A DNA stretch of 64,000 nt from Toxotes chatareus (Eukaryota; Chordata; Actinopteri; Toxotidae), in assembly GCA_016801885.1 (NCBI GenBank), contig CM028901.1, positions 14,829,095 through 14,893,094 of the forward strand. Reading direction: 5' to 3'. Positions 1 to 11,960 of this stretch are shown here, piece after piece; within the stretch, counting starts at the first letter, position 1, and each line of letters starts with the position of its first letter. The position numbers and the translations under genes are program-made. The notes beneath the pieces are model-generated. The model worked only from the letters and a program-made list of their open reading frames with translations. It did not search any database and was not told where the DNA came from.

Positions 1-3000
1 TTTTAATAGCAGGATTACCGAAGGTTTCAGCGAACAATGGCCATCGTGTTGTTTGGAGAAGCAATGTCAAACATTTTATGTGTTTTTGCAGGATTAAAAT
101 CCTCCTGTGAAAACTACTAAAATAATGAAGTTTTGGTTTGTATTTTATTTTTAGATAACCACGTCATTGTTGAAGCATTCAAAGATTCCTTCTGAGATCT
201 ACTGTATGACTACCATCTGAAAAGGTTTTTTTTAGAACTAAACAGACCGCGGTGTCTTTGTGAAATGCCTTAAAATATGAAGCAGTTGTGTTAGTCAGTA
301 AAGAGTTCCTGCCTGGTCTCTGCTTACCGTCCTGCTGGATGAGATTTGCATAGAAGCTAATGATCTGTGCATCACCCTGGGTGTCCCATGCTGTCCTAAT
401 AGCATTACAGAGAGGATTGGGCTACCTGATGGCTGCTGGTCATAATGTGTTTGGACCAGTGTGTCAACGTGATCACCTCCTGCCTAACAACAAAAGCCAG
501 TGTTGAGGGGGGGGGGGTGGATGCACAGGTTCACTCAGCATGTGGGAAGATCACTCGTAAGGACTCTATATGAGATATACATTTTCATCAGATGGTGTGG
601 GGTTTAGTAACAGAATTTAAAGGAAAAGGCTTAAAATATTCAGATTTGTTCTTGTCAGCAGACTCTACAAAAAGACCCAACAATGAAATGATAACACTGA
701 CAAGTATTGTGCACGTTTCCAAAGCCGGATAATGTCTAATGTCTCTGTGCCATAGAGCTCCATTGTTGTCCAAAAACTATTAAAAGCACATCAGTGAGCC
801 ACACTGTTGCACTGGGTGACCTGTTCCTTCATTAGCATGAACACACACGTCATAGTTTATTTGGGCTCAATTCTAACTCCTGTTCCCAGAAATACTCATT
901 AGTGCACCAAATGTGCATTAATCCACACCAGGAAACATATTTACACTGTTTCCAGCTATTTGAATAACATTTGCTCAAAACTGCAGTGCACAGGTTTTTT
1001 TTTTCTGAAATTTACTGACAATTTTTAAAAAATGAAACCATGTATTTTTCACTAGTGTCACATACAGAGTGGGAAAGTATTGAGAAATAATTAGCCAGAG
1101 AAACACAGAGTAATGTCAGCCTCATCTATTAAAATTAAAAATTTAATTAAAAAAAGAAAAAAAAAAAAAGAAAAGAAAAGTTAAAGTGTAACTTTTAGCT
1201 TGACTGATTCATATGCAGGAAAGAAATGCCCCAGCTCCAAAAACCCCCGGAGCAAGCCTTCGTAACGTGTTTAGCCACGGTCGCTGTGAAATTTTTCACA
1301 GATGCTTACACCTCCCTCAGGATGAATTGTAATAACTTTAGGGATACCTTAACTTCTAACGCCTAAAGTCTAGGTTCATCATTTACTGTAAAAAATACTG
1401 TGCAAAAAATGCAACAACAATCAACACAAAGATGCTGTGAAGATACAGAAGATAATAATGATAATAGTAATAAAATAATAAAAGCAACTTTAACAGCTGA
1501 GCTGCTGCTTTATTGCTCCATAAAAATTTGCATGCTTTACTTTGTAACTCACCTTGGACGTGTCTCTGTGTAAACACTGGTGCACTGCCACAGAAATTAG
1601 AGCAGGCTTTGGGAGGATTCAAGTCACTTCCTCCTCAGATATACATGCCCATTAGAGGTAATTGGATTATTTATACTCTGTTTATCTCTTAATTCCCCAC
1701 ATCTGTAGTTGGGGGGAAGTAGATTGGATGAAGGAGAAGCATGGGATCTCACCAAGGGTTTATGGGAGCATTGCCACAGCGGGGGGTTATATCCCTGCCT
1801 GTTGGTCTCTGGGGATCTGGGACTGAGTACGTGAAAATAGAACCAAGACGAGGGCTTATCCATCCTCCATTATACACCACAAGCAGGGACAACTTCATGC
1901 CTTAATGTGACTATTTGATCCCTTTGACATAACACAAATGATAGCAGACATCATTACCCTCCAATCTAACCAGAGATTCTAATTTTTGTATCTCAGACAT
2001 GAGGCAGCAGATCAATAAAGCGTAAACTGTGAGAGAACGTAATCCAAAGCCAATGATTTTTCTCAGTATTACATTGATCTGCTTTAGCATATCACAGCAA
2101 AAATCAAGTCTTTTTTTTTCTTACTCTAGTGCCATTCTTGCTGGGAGAAATTCTTCTTTTTCCTTTACTTTGAGTTGGATTTTTTTTTGTATACCTGCAT
2201 ATTTTAGCTTCAGGCTCCACAAGTGTGAAAAGCAATCCCCTCGAACCGTGTAATTTTGTCATGCTACTTGACTTCCCTTTTTAACCGGAGAGAAGACTAC
2301 GAAGCAGGACCTTGGCTTGCAAATAAATCGTGCCTACCCTCAGAGTCCCTCAGAAATCTGTGCATTTGATTTCAATACGGTTTATACATTCTTTGTTTCT
2401 CATTAGCTGAATTTTCATCCAGTGCCTCAGTGCCGCTGATTAATTATGCATTTAGACACAACTGCAAAAGCAGCCTCTACATCACAATAATGAATTAATG
2501 ATCTGCATTTGCAAGATTGTCATGTGCGACCCACATTTTTTTTTTCCTGTGATTGTTTCTTTCTGTTTGAAGCTTGTGAGAAAAATGATGCTCTAAAGTC
2601 TGCTCTTACTGTACGTTATAATCAATCCTTGGCGTGATGTGCGGAGAGACTGCCGCTGCAGCAGCAGCAGCGCTGGAAGGGAAAACTATGCTTCAGGGCT
2701 TGTTACAGAATCCTTACACAACTTACACAATACAACAGTCCTTTTACACAGCCATGAAATAAACAGCAGCCGCTACACCCCACCCCCACCTCCCCCTTCC
2801 ATCCATTTCATTACGTAGGCTTGATGTCATTGTCACTTATAATAAAGATCCAGATCTGTGCACATCACAGACTGCTCCGGTGACCTTTTCTCAAAGTGCG
2901 CAGTGTGTGTGACACATTCAGTGCTGCACAATTTCTATGTGCAGCACTGATCTGCCCATTTGTAAAAGTGAAATTAAAGGAGACTGGAAGGTTATACACA

Positions 3001-4640
3001 TTGTCAAGAGCAACAAAGAAGCGCGTGAGAGGCCCCTTACATCGGCTACATCTTTTGCTTTCAACCTTGGCAGACCTTGAAATGCTATCCCTTCATGACT
3101 GGCAGCAAGAAAATAGTCTTTGGTTTAGGATGACAGTCTCGAAGAGATGTGAAAGTGGGTGGTATTTATTTATTTTTTTTCTCGGAGCTCTTTTTTGCAT
3201 AGTGATGTAAAGCCTTGTGAGTCACAATGAAGGCTCCGGACGTGCATTGTTCATTCAAGGGTAAACAGAGATCAGTTTTCATGCAGTTTTCCATTTACAA
3301 ACATGCAAACAAATATCCTTTTTGAATAATGTGACAGTGTAAACGGCAGCCCAGGGCCACAGGCTGCACCTCAGTGAAAGCTGAGCTCGCAGAGAGAACT
3401 CAATCCAACGCTGTAATGTCATTCTCACTTATTATGAAAAGCATTTTCAACGGTTCACCAGTCAACTGATTGTATGAATTACGTTCCCAGGAGTAATAAA
3501 GTCATTTGCATCGCCCTGGTTTACACCGCCGTAAAGAGGGACGTCCATTTTTTTTAACTGTCTTCCTGTTGCAGCAGTGAACCGCCTCAGCGCTTCCCAT
3601 CAGTCCTAGCTCCATCCTCAGGCGCCACAGCTGTCCCTGTCCCCTCTTCCACTCTGTCAATGCACTAATTCAACACCCAGAGTTGACATTTGGCTACTGT
3701 GGTCTGTCTCCTAACCCATCCCCACTGCCCGTCCCCCCACCCCACCCCTCACACACCTCATTAGTTATCAAAACACTCCATAAACAATGTGAAAGTTCAT
3801 TCATTCCGATCCGGTCTGTGGCTTCGGTTCTGTTTTTCCTATTTGCTCCCCGAAATGGGTTTCACAGATGGAGAGCACCAAGGTGCATCACCAACTCTCT
3901 TTGAGTTTTAACTCCGCCGTGATTCAGTGTCAGCTCTGGAATAAATGTATGACTGCAGGCACAGGTGAGCCAGACAACAAGAACTGTCAGCACATCCAAT
4001 CTGATGCATAGTGTTTGCGGGGAAGAATGAAATATAGAATTCACAGTACATATTAAGACAGGCAGTCCACCTGCATGCTTGTATTGTTTTTCGCTTTCTG
4101 CTATAAATGAGATTCTCAGTCCATTCATTTCTCTCCTTCCCTGTATGTCTCTATTTTTAGAGCACTCGTCTGCAATTAGAAATCATAAGAAAGTAAACTC
4201 TTCTTCAAAATGTCTCCAGATGTCAGAAAGAAATCGCTCTGCTTCATGTTTATTAATTACAAGCAATATATCCTTGAGCTGGGAGAGGAAAAAAAAATAC
4301 AATTTGCTGCACCACAGGACAAGAAATTCATCCTTGGGTGCTGTGGATTCAGTCTTGTTTGTGGATTCAACGTGTGTCTTTCATTTTTACAGAGAGAAAA
4401 CCGGGAGGGAGGGAGGGAGGAGGATCTGAGATTCAATTTACGGACAAGATGGAAAGCCAACACAGATGTCAGGAGTGAAAAATAGTTTCAATTGACAAGT
4501 GAAAGAAGTTTGCAGTGTTGAGCTGCGATGGTTCTGGCAGATGGGTTTCTGTCCTTCCCACTGTGTTTACAGCTGACATGCAAGGCCCTGGCTGGTGAAA
4601 TCCTGCATCTCAAGATTGTCTACTGTGAGTGTTTTTTATT

Positions 4641-4661
4641 TTGTTGTTGTTGTTGTTGTTG
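4641..4661. repeat. (TTG)7 microsatellite
   Basis: Seven tandem TTG units, preceded by a T-rich run. It is not in any recognised gene. Confidence 0.9.
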
Positions 4662-5510
4662 CTTTTGGTGCTTGAAAATCCTACAGCACAACAGGTTGGA
4701 GGGACAAGAGAAATAATTGATGTGGAGCATGTGCATAATTTATTTCGCAGCCATCATGATCAAAGCAGGAAATGCCATGCTATTTCCCTCTGCACTGCTA
4801 GGCCACAAACGTCCTACCGGCGACGGCCGATTCTGTGACTGACACAGTAGCTGTAATCCACGTCTAGAATCATCACATGGAAAGCACTGATATTCAAGGA
4901 TATTGCATAATCAGCGCTTGTTCAGCAGGAAATGAATAGCACAGCTATTTCATTTGAGAGGACCCAAATACGCCTTGAACGATTTCCATAAATGAAACAA
5001 ACATTCTTAGGCATGCGGTACCCAAGGTTTGTTTATTTTTAATCTCTTTTGTTATCCGTCATTTTTAACCCCCCGCCACCCCCTGCCGGCCCCTCCACCC
5101 CCATCTGCATGGAGGTGGGACGTGTTTACCAGACTTAATAACTCATTTGCTCACCTGAGAATACAGTGCTGTGGAAGGAAGCATCAGCCTCCAGCTGCAA
5201 GTAATACATAAAGATGAAGTAAGGAAAGTGCCTTTTGAAGACAAAACCAATTACTTGAGCAATTTTCATGTCAGACGATGGACACAGGTCATTTCATATC
5301 ATTCCCCACCGACTCTCCCGGAAATATACCTTATAATATAGTACATTGCCACTTTGAGCGAAGGCGCTGACCAAACAGCAGAGGCTGGAGGAGAAACAAA
5401 GACAGAGAGAGCAGAGAGCAGAAAGCATGCACTAGCATAACATGAGCTCATTTTTAATGGATTCTCTTGCATCATTGAATGCAGCACATGGTGGCAGGCC
5501 CCCATTCATG

Positions 5511-5529
5511 TTTTTTTTTTTTTTTTTTT
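5511..5529. repeat. Poly-T run of 19
   Basis: Uninterrupted homopolymer. Its length is likely to vary between individuals or with sequencing error. Confidence 0.9.
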
Positions 5530-5787
5530 CTGTCTGTGCTGGCTACAGCTTCAACATGCATGCTTGGTAGTCAGTTTACAGCTCACAGCTGTGTTGCTAT
5601 TTTGGTATTTAGGAATATGATACATTTCTGTTGTATCTTTGATGACATTTTACATTTGTCTAGTGTGGAAATGCGAGCGTAACTTACACAAGGGAGCCTG
5701 TAACTGTTGTTTCCATTTTTGAAACTTGTGGAGAGAAAACAATGAGTTATTACTTCAAGCATGATGCATTGATGTCAACATGTAAAC

Positions 5788-5826
5788 AAAAAAAAAAAAA
5801 ACATAAAAAAAAAACAAAAAAAAAAA
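5788..5826. repeat. A-rich low-complexity tract
   Basis: About 39 bases of A interrupted by single C and T bases, directly left of a dispersed repeat copy. It may be the decayed tail of a retroposed sequence. Confidence 0.7.
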
Positions 5827-5854
5827 GACCCAGCTGACAAACTGGCATTCATTT

Positions 5855-6140
5855 GGAGTCATGTTTCAAGTGAATGACTTTCCTCTTTTAGCTCTATTTT
5901 GGTTTCCATCAGCTCCTGAGGGAATTATCTGACTCTCCAGCTGCTAAATGCTAACTTTGTCTGTCTGTTAAATGTCGGCCAGGCTCTGTACAATGAGGTC
6001 ATCAGAGCTTTTTCACTGAAAACAGCTGCCGGTTGCTGGCGGTGATGTTCAGAGCAGCGAGAGTGAAACAAACAGTAAATCTGTGGGAAGTAAAACCGAA
6101 ACAAAGCTAAGCGCTAAGGGGAACTGTGGAGTCTGGGTAA
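5855..6140 (+). repeat. Dispersed teleost repeat, family A, copy 1
   Basis: This segment shares a colinear series of phrases with 39885-40240. Examples are TTTTAGCTCT, CTCCTGAGGGAA.TATCTG (here) against CTCCTAAGGGAAATATCTG, GCTAA(C)TTTG.CT, CAGCTGCC and GAGGGGAACTG. The order is preserved and the divergence is high, as expected for two old copies of one interspersed repeat. I recognise the phrase series as common in percomorph genomes but cannot give a family name. No coding capacity is visible. Confidence 0.65.
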
Positions 6141-8810
6141 GCAAATGAAAGTCCAGATAAATTCTCACTTCCCTTTGAGCGCTGTTCAGTCTCCACCAAC
6201 ACCTAAAAAAAAAAATGTTTCCACCAGCCAGTTTCTACCTTTGTCTTCTCTTTTTGTTTGGCATTGGGCAGGTAGCATACTGTGGTTTATTAAAACTGTT
6301 TTTAATACCACTGATAGGAGTGGTGATCTTGAACCAAAAAAAGAAAATAATGGGGTGAAAGAGGCTAAACAAGTGTGTAGAGCTGAGGAAAATGGCAGAG
6401 TTGGATAATAATTCTCCATTGGTTCTTTACTACAAGTGACACCCTTTCACATTTCATATATATATATCTCATCATACACACTCTTGGTGTGAATGCCATT
6501 GCATTGATACTGCAACATATGTTATTGGGCTTTGCCCTTAACTGTCTTAAGTGATGGAGTCACTATGTAGATGGCCCCATTCTGGCAAAGGAAGTCAGTG
6601 GGACATTAATCATCTATCTGAGGGGACTTGGCTGGTATAAGGTTATAAAAGCGCAGCCAAAGCCAATGTGGTCTTGAATGACTAAAGGGTGAAAAAAACA
6701 AAAAAAAAAAAAAAAAAAAACAAACAAAAAAAACGCTCCCCTTCATCATTGTATACAGTGTTCTAAAGAGTACATAAAATGCTCCAGGACTGAGGGTAGC
6801 TGTATTTTTTTTTTCACTGTGGAGATCCTGAAGCTGTTTGATGGTCTTGTGCTGTAACACACTGTACAGCTGTTTTTCATAATTTCACGTAAACATGACA
6901 AATGCTTTCATTGAAAAAAAAAAAGATTTGGTACTTACCTCTGGTGGAGCAAATGTTCAATTAAACACTTCACACTCTGGAGGATTTCACAATTTATTGT
7001 TTGAGAATTTGCCATAAGGACTGTAATTTGCAACAGAGATGACTGGATATTTCCTTTAGCTATTATTGAGCTTTGCTGAAAATGTCAACAAGATTACCAA
7101 GCGTTCTCCTCAGAAAACAAGCTCAGTTTTGAACCTGATTTTAATTAGTTTGTTTTGGGGGGGAGTTTGTGTAATATGGGTTTGGGGTCTGTGAGTCAAC
7201 AGCAACTAATGCTTGCAGCTTTTTTTTACTTTACATCTATAAGAAAAAAAAAAAGCTGATGATTGGCAGAGACACCCACCCTCTAGGAGCAAATAAGTTC
7301 ACGTCAGGGTGAGGTCAATGAAAAATGAAGACCCAGTCCTAAAGTGGAAAGTCCGCCCTTTAAAACACTATCTGATATATAATGTGGATGATATGAGGCT
7401 GTTAATTCTAAGAGCACAGTTATAAATAATGGGCGACAGGAAGGCAGGAGCTCTTTAAATGTCCCTTGAGCCTGGAATTAAACTTGCTCTCTTAATGACC
7501 TGATGATTAACACATTCATAAGGCCTGACTGCAGCTGCACGGCATGTTCATAAATACTGATTTATGACTCGTGCCAGCCTCACAACAAATGAAATGATCG
7601 TTTGTGATGGACCATGGAACAATGTGTCAAAACTGTTTGGCTAAATGAAAGAGTAAAGGTCTTCCTGTCACTTAATGTTTCCAGCAGAGGAACGCGACTT
7701 GAATTTAAGTTTGTCTTTTAGATGAGTAATTCTCCTTTTCTCTTTCACCTGCTGCTCTGTCCTCCTCTCTGGTCTCAGGCTGATCACACAGTTCATCTTC
7801 ATTCTTGCAACTGTGCACAATGCATCTGTGTTCGAATGTAAGTGACATTGTGTTCAGTATTGTTCAGGAACGGCTCTCTGCTTATTTGACAGTGAATGGT
7901 GATTGACTATTTAAAGTAGAAATAAAAATATTGTGAGGTCCTGTCGCTGTCACAGCGAACAGATTTCAGAAGAAAAAAAACCCCAGAAAGACAGGAGCTG
8001 ACATTTTTTATTCTAATTCAGACCACTTACGTGGACTGAAAGCAAATCACACATATTTGATTTGTGTCAATGTGACCTTCCACCATCTGAATCATGGGGC
8101 CTGCACTTCCAAACAGAAAAAGTTAAAAGTAGCCCTTGACATCCTGAAATAGTAAATTAATTCTGTTTCTGTAAAGCCATCGATGTAACGGTCACAGCAC
8201 TCCTGGCTCTGACCTTGCATCAAGTGTCTCTCTGCACACAAGTAGCCACTGCTGCAGCTCCACGGTTATTAAAATCTTGGCTCTCTTTTGCCTCCTCAGC
8301 CTCAGTAACCTTCATACAGCGTGAGCATTGTTGTACAGATGACACAGTATGCAGCGGCATTAGTCAAAGTTGACTCATTCTCACTTCCTTATATGTATGC
8401 ATGACCATATATGCTGAGTGTGAAGTCTTTGTGATTGTTCTTATCCACGTGGGTTAAAAACTTGATACGAGCGCCGCAGAATAGTTTTCCATTGCCTTTG
8501 TGTACCCATCAGCAAAGTAATGAGACACACCTCTCGCTGTTCTTTCTGCCAGTTTGTTTGAGGTAATTTAATCCCATGTAAGCATAATATCCAACCCTGT
8601 ATCCCAGAAAGTGCGTTCTTACTCATGCTTAATTTGCAGCCTTTTGAGAAAAATGTTATGCTGCTCCAATTATGTTTTTTTTATCAATATAAAAACATAA
8701 CGACCTTGCCCTAACCTTACCAAAGCGCTTATTTGTTGCTTTAAATGGAATCACACATGGAACTCAGGATGTGAATCACAGCCTTGGGTACTTGGGCAAG
8801 CCGGGCAAGT
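6141..8810. other. Intergenic, no gene recognised
   Basis: Holds a short (TA) run near 6461-6470, a long A tract at 6692-6733 and scattered short open frames without family resemblance. Nothing else could be supported. Confidence 0.6.
6692..6733. repeat. A-rich tract
   Basis: Over 40 bases, mostly A with a few C, forming a low-complexity run. Confidence 0.85.
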
Positions 8811-8811
8811 T

Positions 8812-9045
8812 ACTTTGAGCTAATTGCTAACATGAACATGCTAACATGCTTACAGGGACACTGTCACTGTCTTAGTTTAGCTTGCTACTATACTTCTCAT
8901 ATCTGTACAACATTTTGTGCCAATCCGTCCAATAGTTGTAGAAACATTTCAGTATGGACCAAAGTGGTGGATCAGCAGAGTGGCTGGCCAGCAGACCAAC
9001 ACTTTTGTCCCTAAAAGGTGCACCATGCTGCTAAGAAAATGCAGG
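8812..9045 (+). repeat. Dispersed teleost repeat, family B, 3' part
   Basis: Recognisable by GCTAACATGAACATGCTAA, CTTAGTTTAGC, CCAATCCGTCCAATAGTTGT and GGACCAAAGTGGTGGA, a phrase series I know from many teleost introns. This copy has an internal deletion relative to that series. The missing middle (CATTTGCT.ATTAGCACTAAACAC, GATGAAAAGTCA) appears instead in the copy at 14470-14660. The overlapping 76- and 83-codon open frames are not considered genes. Confidence 0.7.
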
Positions 9046-11735
9046 ACCTGTGGTGCATATCCCATAAATTTGCAGTTAATCAAATTACCACATACTAATT
9101 GCCATCTACTGAACACTTCAGAGCCTCTTAGGGTCTGGATCCCTGGGGCTGTTGCCTACTTTGCCTGATTGATAAACCAGCCTTGTCAGCAATAAATCAA
9201 AGCAGAACTAAATATATATATATCCTAACGTGCAGCTGGGCTGATTTCCCTGATTTTTTTTTTCTTGGCAAAATAACAGCAAAACCTTTGAAAATAAACT
9301 GACAAATTCTGTATGTTTAGGCTTGTCTCATGCTGCTCTCAGTGGCAGAGATCCTCTCAACAGGTGCACAGGCTCAGGTCATCAGGAGTGAGTGAGTACT
9401 CAAAGCATCTCATGCTACAGTATACGGACGTCCATCATAAATGTATTTGTGTTACAGAAAAAAAAGTTTCAATTTTTAATGAGAGTGATTAGCCTTACAA
9501 TCAACTCTCTGTTAAATGTGATTAAATTAGGAGCTCAGCCCTTTACGCACTCGCTGCTGTGATGCTTGAATTAAACAGGCACCTACATCTATTGCAAGTT
9601 TCCTTGATTGTTCACTTGATTGTTTCTTAATAAAACAGGAAGGAGCAGCCTATGTAATCATTTTCATGTCTTTTTTTCCCTCCGTTTCTGCTTGTCATCA
9701 CCTTGACTACAAAAGGAAAAAAAAAACTATTAAACATTAGTATGATGAGTTCCTGACTGCTATTTAATTAAACGCATGCAGGGTTTAACTGGAGACTTGC
9801 ACTTTAAATGGCAATAGTAAAAGTTCCAGTGCTTTGTATTTCTCAGACAACACTATCAGCGCTGCCTTAATTAGAAATTTAACTCTTTACCTGCCACCGA
9901 TGGGCCACCTGTTTGTGTAGACATGAAGGTTCCTGCTTAGTTTGGAGGCAACAAAGCGGCAGAAGACAATAATCTCACTGTCATTATTGAAGTTTATTAT
10001 GTGTCGTGACAAATGTGCACGCCATGAAGCCATCGTTTTGTGTGACAGTGATGGCACTGGTGACAAAAGCTGGTCAGGCGAGATGAGAGAATGAGGGCAG
10101 AAGAGGTGAAGAGAGAAAATGAGTTCTTTATCTGATGAGAAACCAGAAACCTGAAATCCATGTTCACGTAACCACGCTGCCTCCTGTCTAAGAGTCAGTA
10201 CGAGAGAATCTGTTTGAAACATCTCCTGAAGTCTCAAGTGCTCAAACGAACGTATCCACCTCTGAGAATAACCTGCATGACTGGGTGACATTTGGAAGGT
10301 AAATACCCTGTCAAATATCATAAATCTTGCATGTGCATCTGAGCTCATCAGCGAAAAGGCACAGATTATTAAAGATGCAAGAATAAATTCACCGCAAAGG
10401 AAAATGCCACCCTCGGAAATACTTTATGATTAACTGTGTTTACCCAGAATGCCTTTTTACCCCCTCCCTCCTCTCCCTTCCCGCAGGAACAATTTGAGGT
10501 CACGTCATAGTCATAAAAGTCCAGGTACTGGTTAAATTGGACCTGCTAACAAAGCTTTATTGTTGTGTGTGGATGTGGGAAGCAGTTAAATTAAAACGGC
10601 ACACTGTTTCTGTTTGCACCAAACACCACCAGAGGACAGTGCAAGCACTGCCTACCATCACGTCTTCCACCGTGTGTTACACACTCCATCTAAAAGGAGA
10701 AATAATGTTGAGATAATGAAATATATAAAAAAGACTGGCATGCTTTATAAAAAACAACATAGACATACTTAACTGACTCTATAATGTCTATATTTTCTTT
10801 ATTTTGAAATGACTGATTCTTAATGAATCATTAAATTCACTGTTATGTGAAACTGTATTTACCATCAAATTTTTTTTTGTAACTTCAGTGACCTGTAATG
10901 TTTTTTACTGTAATGTTTCTATTGTCAACCTACCTACGTGTCAACAAGTGAGGGTGAGCAAAGAGAGTCAACTGCAATAATTACTATTACAACTATTACA
11001 GTTGTAATTACAGTACAGCATTATTATCATTGCACAGTTTATATTCAGTGCACGTTAGCAATAATGTTATAATCCTATCTTTAGTCTCTGCACAGTTTTT
11101 ATTTTATATCCTAAGTGTATTTTAGTCAATCTATATAATTTGACCTTTTCTTTTTTTATTTATTTATTTATTTTAATTGTTTTATATATTTATCTACCCA
11201 TGTAAATGTAAGAAGGAAATGCAAAAAATATATAAATATATAAATAAAAAATAAAAAGCACCAGCACAATGTTGAGTGGGGATTCCCATGGGGGGCACTT
11301 CCACCGTGAGGACAGGTAACACCAAACCTGCTGCTTAAATACAACCTTTTTTTTTTTATGATTAGTATTGTTAATTAATGTTCATAGCATTTAAGGTACT
11401 TTTGTTAAAAAACAAACAAACAAACAAAAGAAAAGACCAAATACTAATTGTTACGGTGCATGAAATAAACTCATTGTCACCAAATCCCAAGTGAGATTGT
11501 GGAACAGAGCATGTTTCATGTGACTCTCCCCAAACTGGAGGATTAGATTTGATTACACCTACCAGACTACTGCTGTGAAGGAACTGAAATCCTTTTTTTG
11601 GCTTGAGCTTAACTTGACAAATTATTTATGCCGACAGTCAATGTTTAGCAGTGTTCAGCCTCAGCATTCCTTCATTAACAATGTTTACTGAACATGGACA
11701 ATGTTCATCATATTACTAAATACTAGGAGTGTGTA
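9046..11735. other. Intergenic, with one 153-codon ORF of doubtful status
   Basis: The minus-strand open frame 9887-10348 is the longest in the window but resembles no family I know. No splice sites or promoter were identified for it. The rest is AT-rich with a TTTA run near 11155-11175 and a perfect 9-bp stem around 10986-11008. Confidence 0.5.
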
Positions 11736-11960
11736 GCCACTCGAGCTGTTCTGTCAGGCCATACTTCAACAACCTAAACCTGGGCTACATGCTACGACAT
11801 TAGACATAACACTAGAAAGTTTGTGTACACGGCTGACACGTCCCTGGTATCCTATGTGCCAAAGAAAGGCAAGAGTGTGGTACTCATGAGTACACTGCAC
11901 AGGGATGGGAGAATCTGTGGCCAGGAGCATCAAAAACCTGAGATCTTTTCATTATTCTAG
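11735..11960 (+). mobile_element. piggyBac-superfamily transposase remnant
   Basis: The frame read from 11820 gives a peptide containing SYVPKKGKSVVLMSTLHRD, followed about ten residues later by QKPEI and a stop at 11958-11960. The pattern of Y/F-x-PKK-x-K-x-V-x-LLST-x-H-x-D followed by KP-x-I is characteristic of the C-terminal half of piggyBac-like (PGBD) transposases. There it precedes the YN-x-x-K-x-GVD block of the catalytic domain. Here the frame closes before that block, there is no upstream catalytic domain, and the bases to the left (11735-11819) are only loosely similar. It is an isolated, dead fragment with no terminal repeats or TTAA target sites found. Confidence 0.65.

Larger units (their letters stand above)
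1..5850. other. Intergenic, no gene recognised
   Basis: No exon with plausible splice sites or a recognisable protein family was found on either strand. The longest open frames here are about 60-116 codons, low complexity or unconserved-looking. The stretch holds homopolymer runs (G near 507-516, A-rich 1148-1180), a (TTG)7 run, and a segment at about 2400-2520 dense in homeodomain-like TAATTA/ATTAAT and octamer-like motifs that could be a conserved non-coding element. Confidence 0.6.
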
